Assembly (NCBI GenBank): GCA_021819025.1
Contig: JAKASN010000134.1
Span: 1-6,076, forward strand
Direction: 5' to 3'
DNA length: 6,076 nt
Source of the DNA: Actinomycetes bacterium
Lineage (GTDB): Bacteria > Actinomycetota > Acidimicrobiia > Acidimicrobiales > Acidimicrobiaceae
Shown here one piece after another: positions 6,053-6,076 of this stretch (positions within the stretch are counted from its first letter, which is position 1; every line of letters starts with the position of its first letter). Position numbers and translations under genes: made by a program. The notes under the pieces are model-generated. The model made no database searches and was not told the origin of the DNA. It saw only the letters and a program-made list of their open reading frames with translations.

Positions 6053-6076
6053 GGACCAGGCAAGTCCGGTGTGCTC

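Larger units (their letters stand above)
5825..6076 (+). mobile_element. Left end of a decayed IS3-family insertion sequence, cut by the window edge
   Basis: The element is recognised from its transposase remnant. About 75 bases ahead of that coding remnant lies a sequence starting TGAGGAGCCCCC at 5825, of the TGA-initial, C-rich kind seen at IS3-family ends. The spacing between this putative end and orfA fits the usual compact IS3 layout. The right end, the orfB part and any target-site duplication are outside the window or lost. The left boundary is therefore an estimate. Confidence 0.6.

Noticed and set aside
5671..6063. 130-codon minus-strand open frame
   Set aside because: Its distal half is antisense to the IS3 OrfA remnant, no family motif is visible, and the composition is Arg/Ser/Pro-rich like other shadow frames here.
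1..6076. CRISPR array, toxin-antitoxin pair, phage or defence module
   Set aside because: No regularly spaced repeats and no proteins of these types are visible in either strand.

Overview
This window is chromosomal-looking, high-GC bacterial DNA. The wobble positions favour G and C, the regulator has a PucR/CdaR architecture with an RsbRD-type N-terminus, and start codons include GTG. An actinobacterium (Actinomycetota) is the most likely source, but this is an inference from gene style, with no ribosomal or other marker gene to confirm it.

Layout. (1) Positions 1-4278, plus strand, hold a catabolic block. First is the large HyuB-type alpha subunit of an acetone-carboxylase-like enzyme (1-2100), probably missing its first ~60 residues beyond the window edge. 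It overlaps by 8 bases (ATGCTTGA) a 284-residue protein of unknown family (2093-2947). A PucR-family transcriptional regulator follows after a short gap (3019-4278). The HyuA-type ATP-using subunit and any small gamma subunit are not here; if present they should lie upstream. (2) Positions 4279-4391 are a short convergent gap. (3) Positions 4392-5494, minus strand, hold two integral-membrane protein genes coupled by an ATGA overlap and transcribed toward the regulator; their function is unknown. (4) Positions 5495-5824 are the non-coding leader and promoter region of that pair, with one clean hairpin and a weak candidate promoter. (5) Positions 5825-6076 contain the left end of a decayed IS3-family insertion sequence, with a frameshifted and internally deleted OrfA transposase remnant.

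How the genes may work together. The carboxylase subunit and the unknown protein are probably translationally coupled and function together in ATP-dependent carboxylation of a ketone or similar substrate. The adjacent PucR-type regulator is the natural candidate to control that operon. The membrane pair is a separate unit on the opposite strand, and no functional link to the carboxylase is visible. The most novel item is the unknown 284-residue protein fused by overlap to the carboxylase gene. I see no CRISPR array, tRNA, rRNA, toxin-antitoxin pair or phage module.
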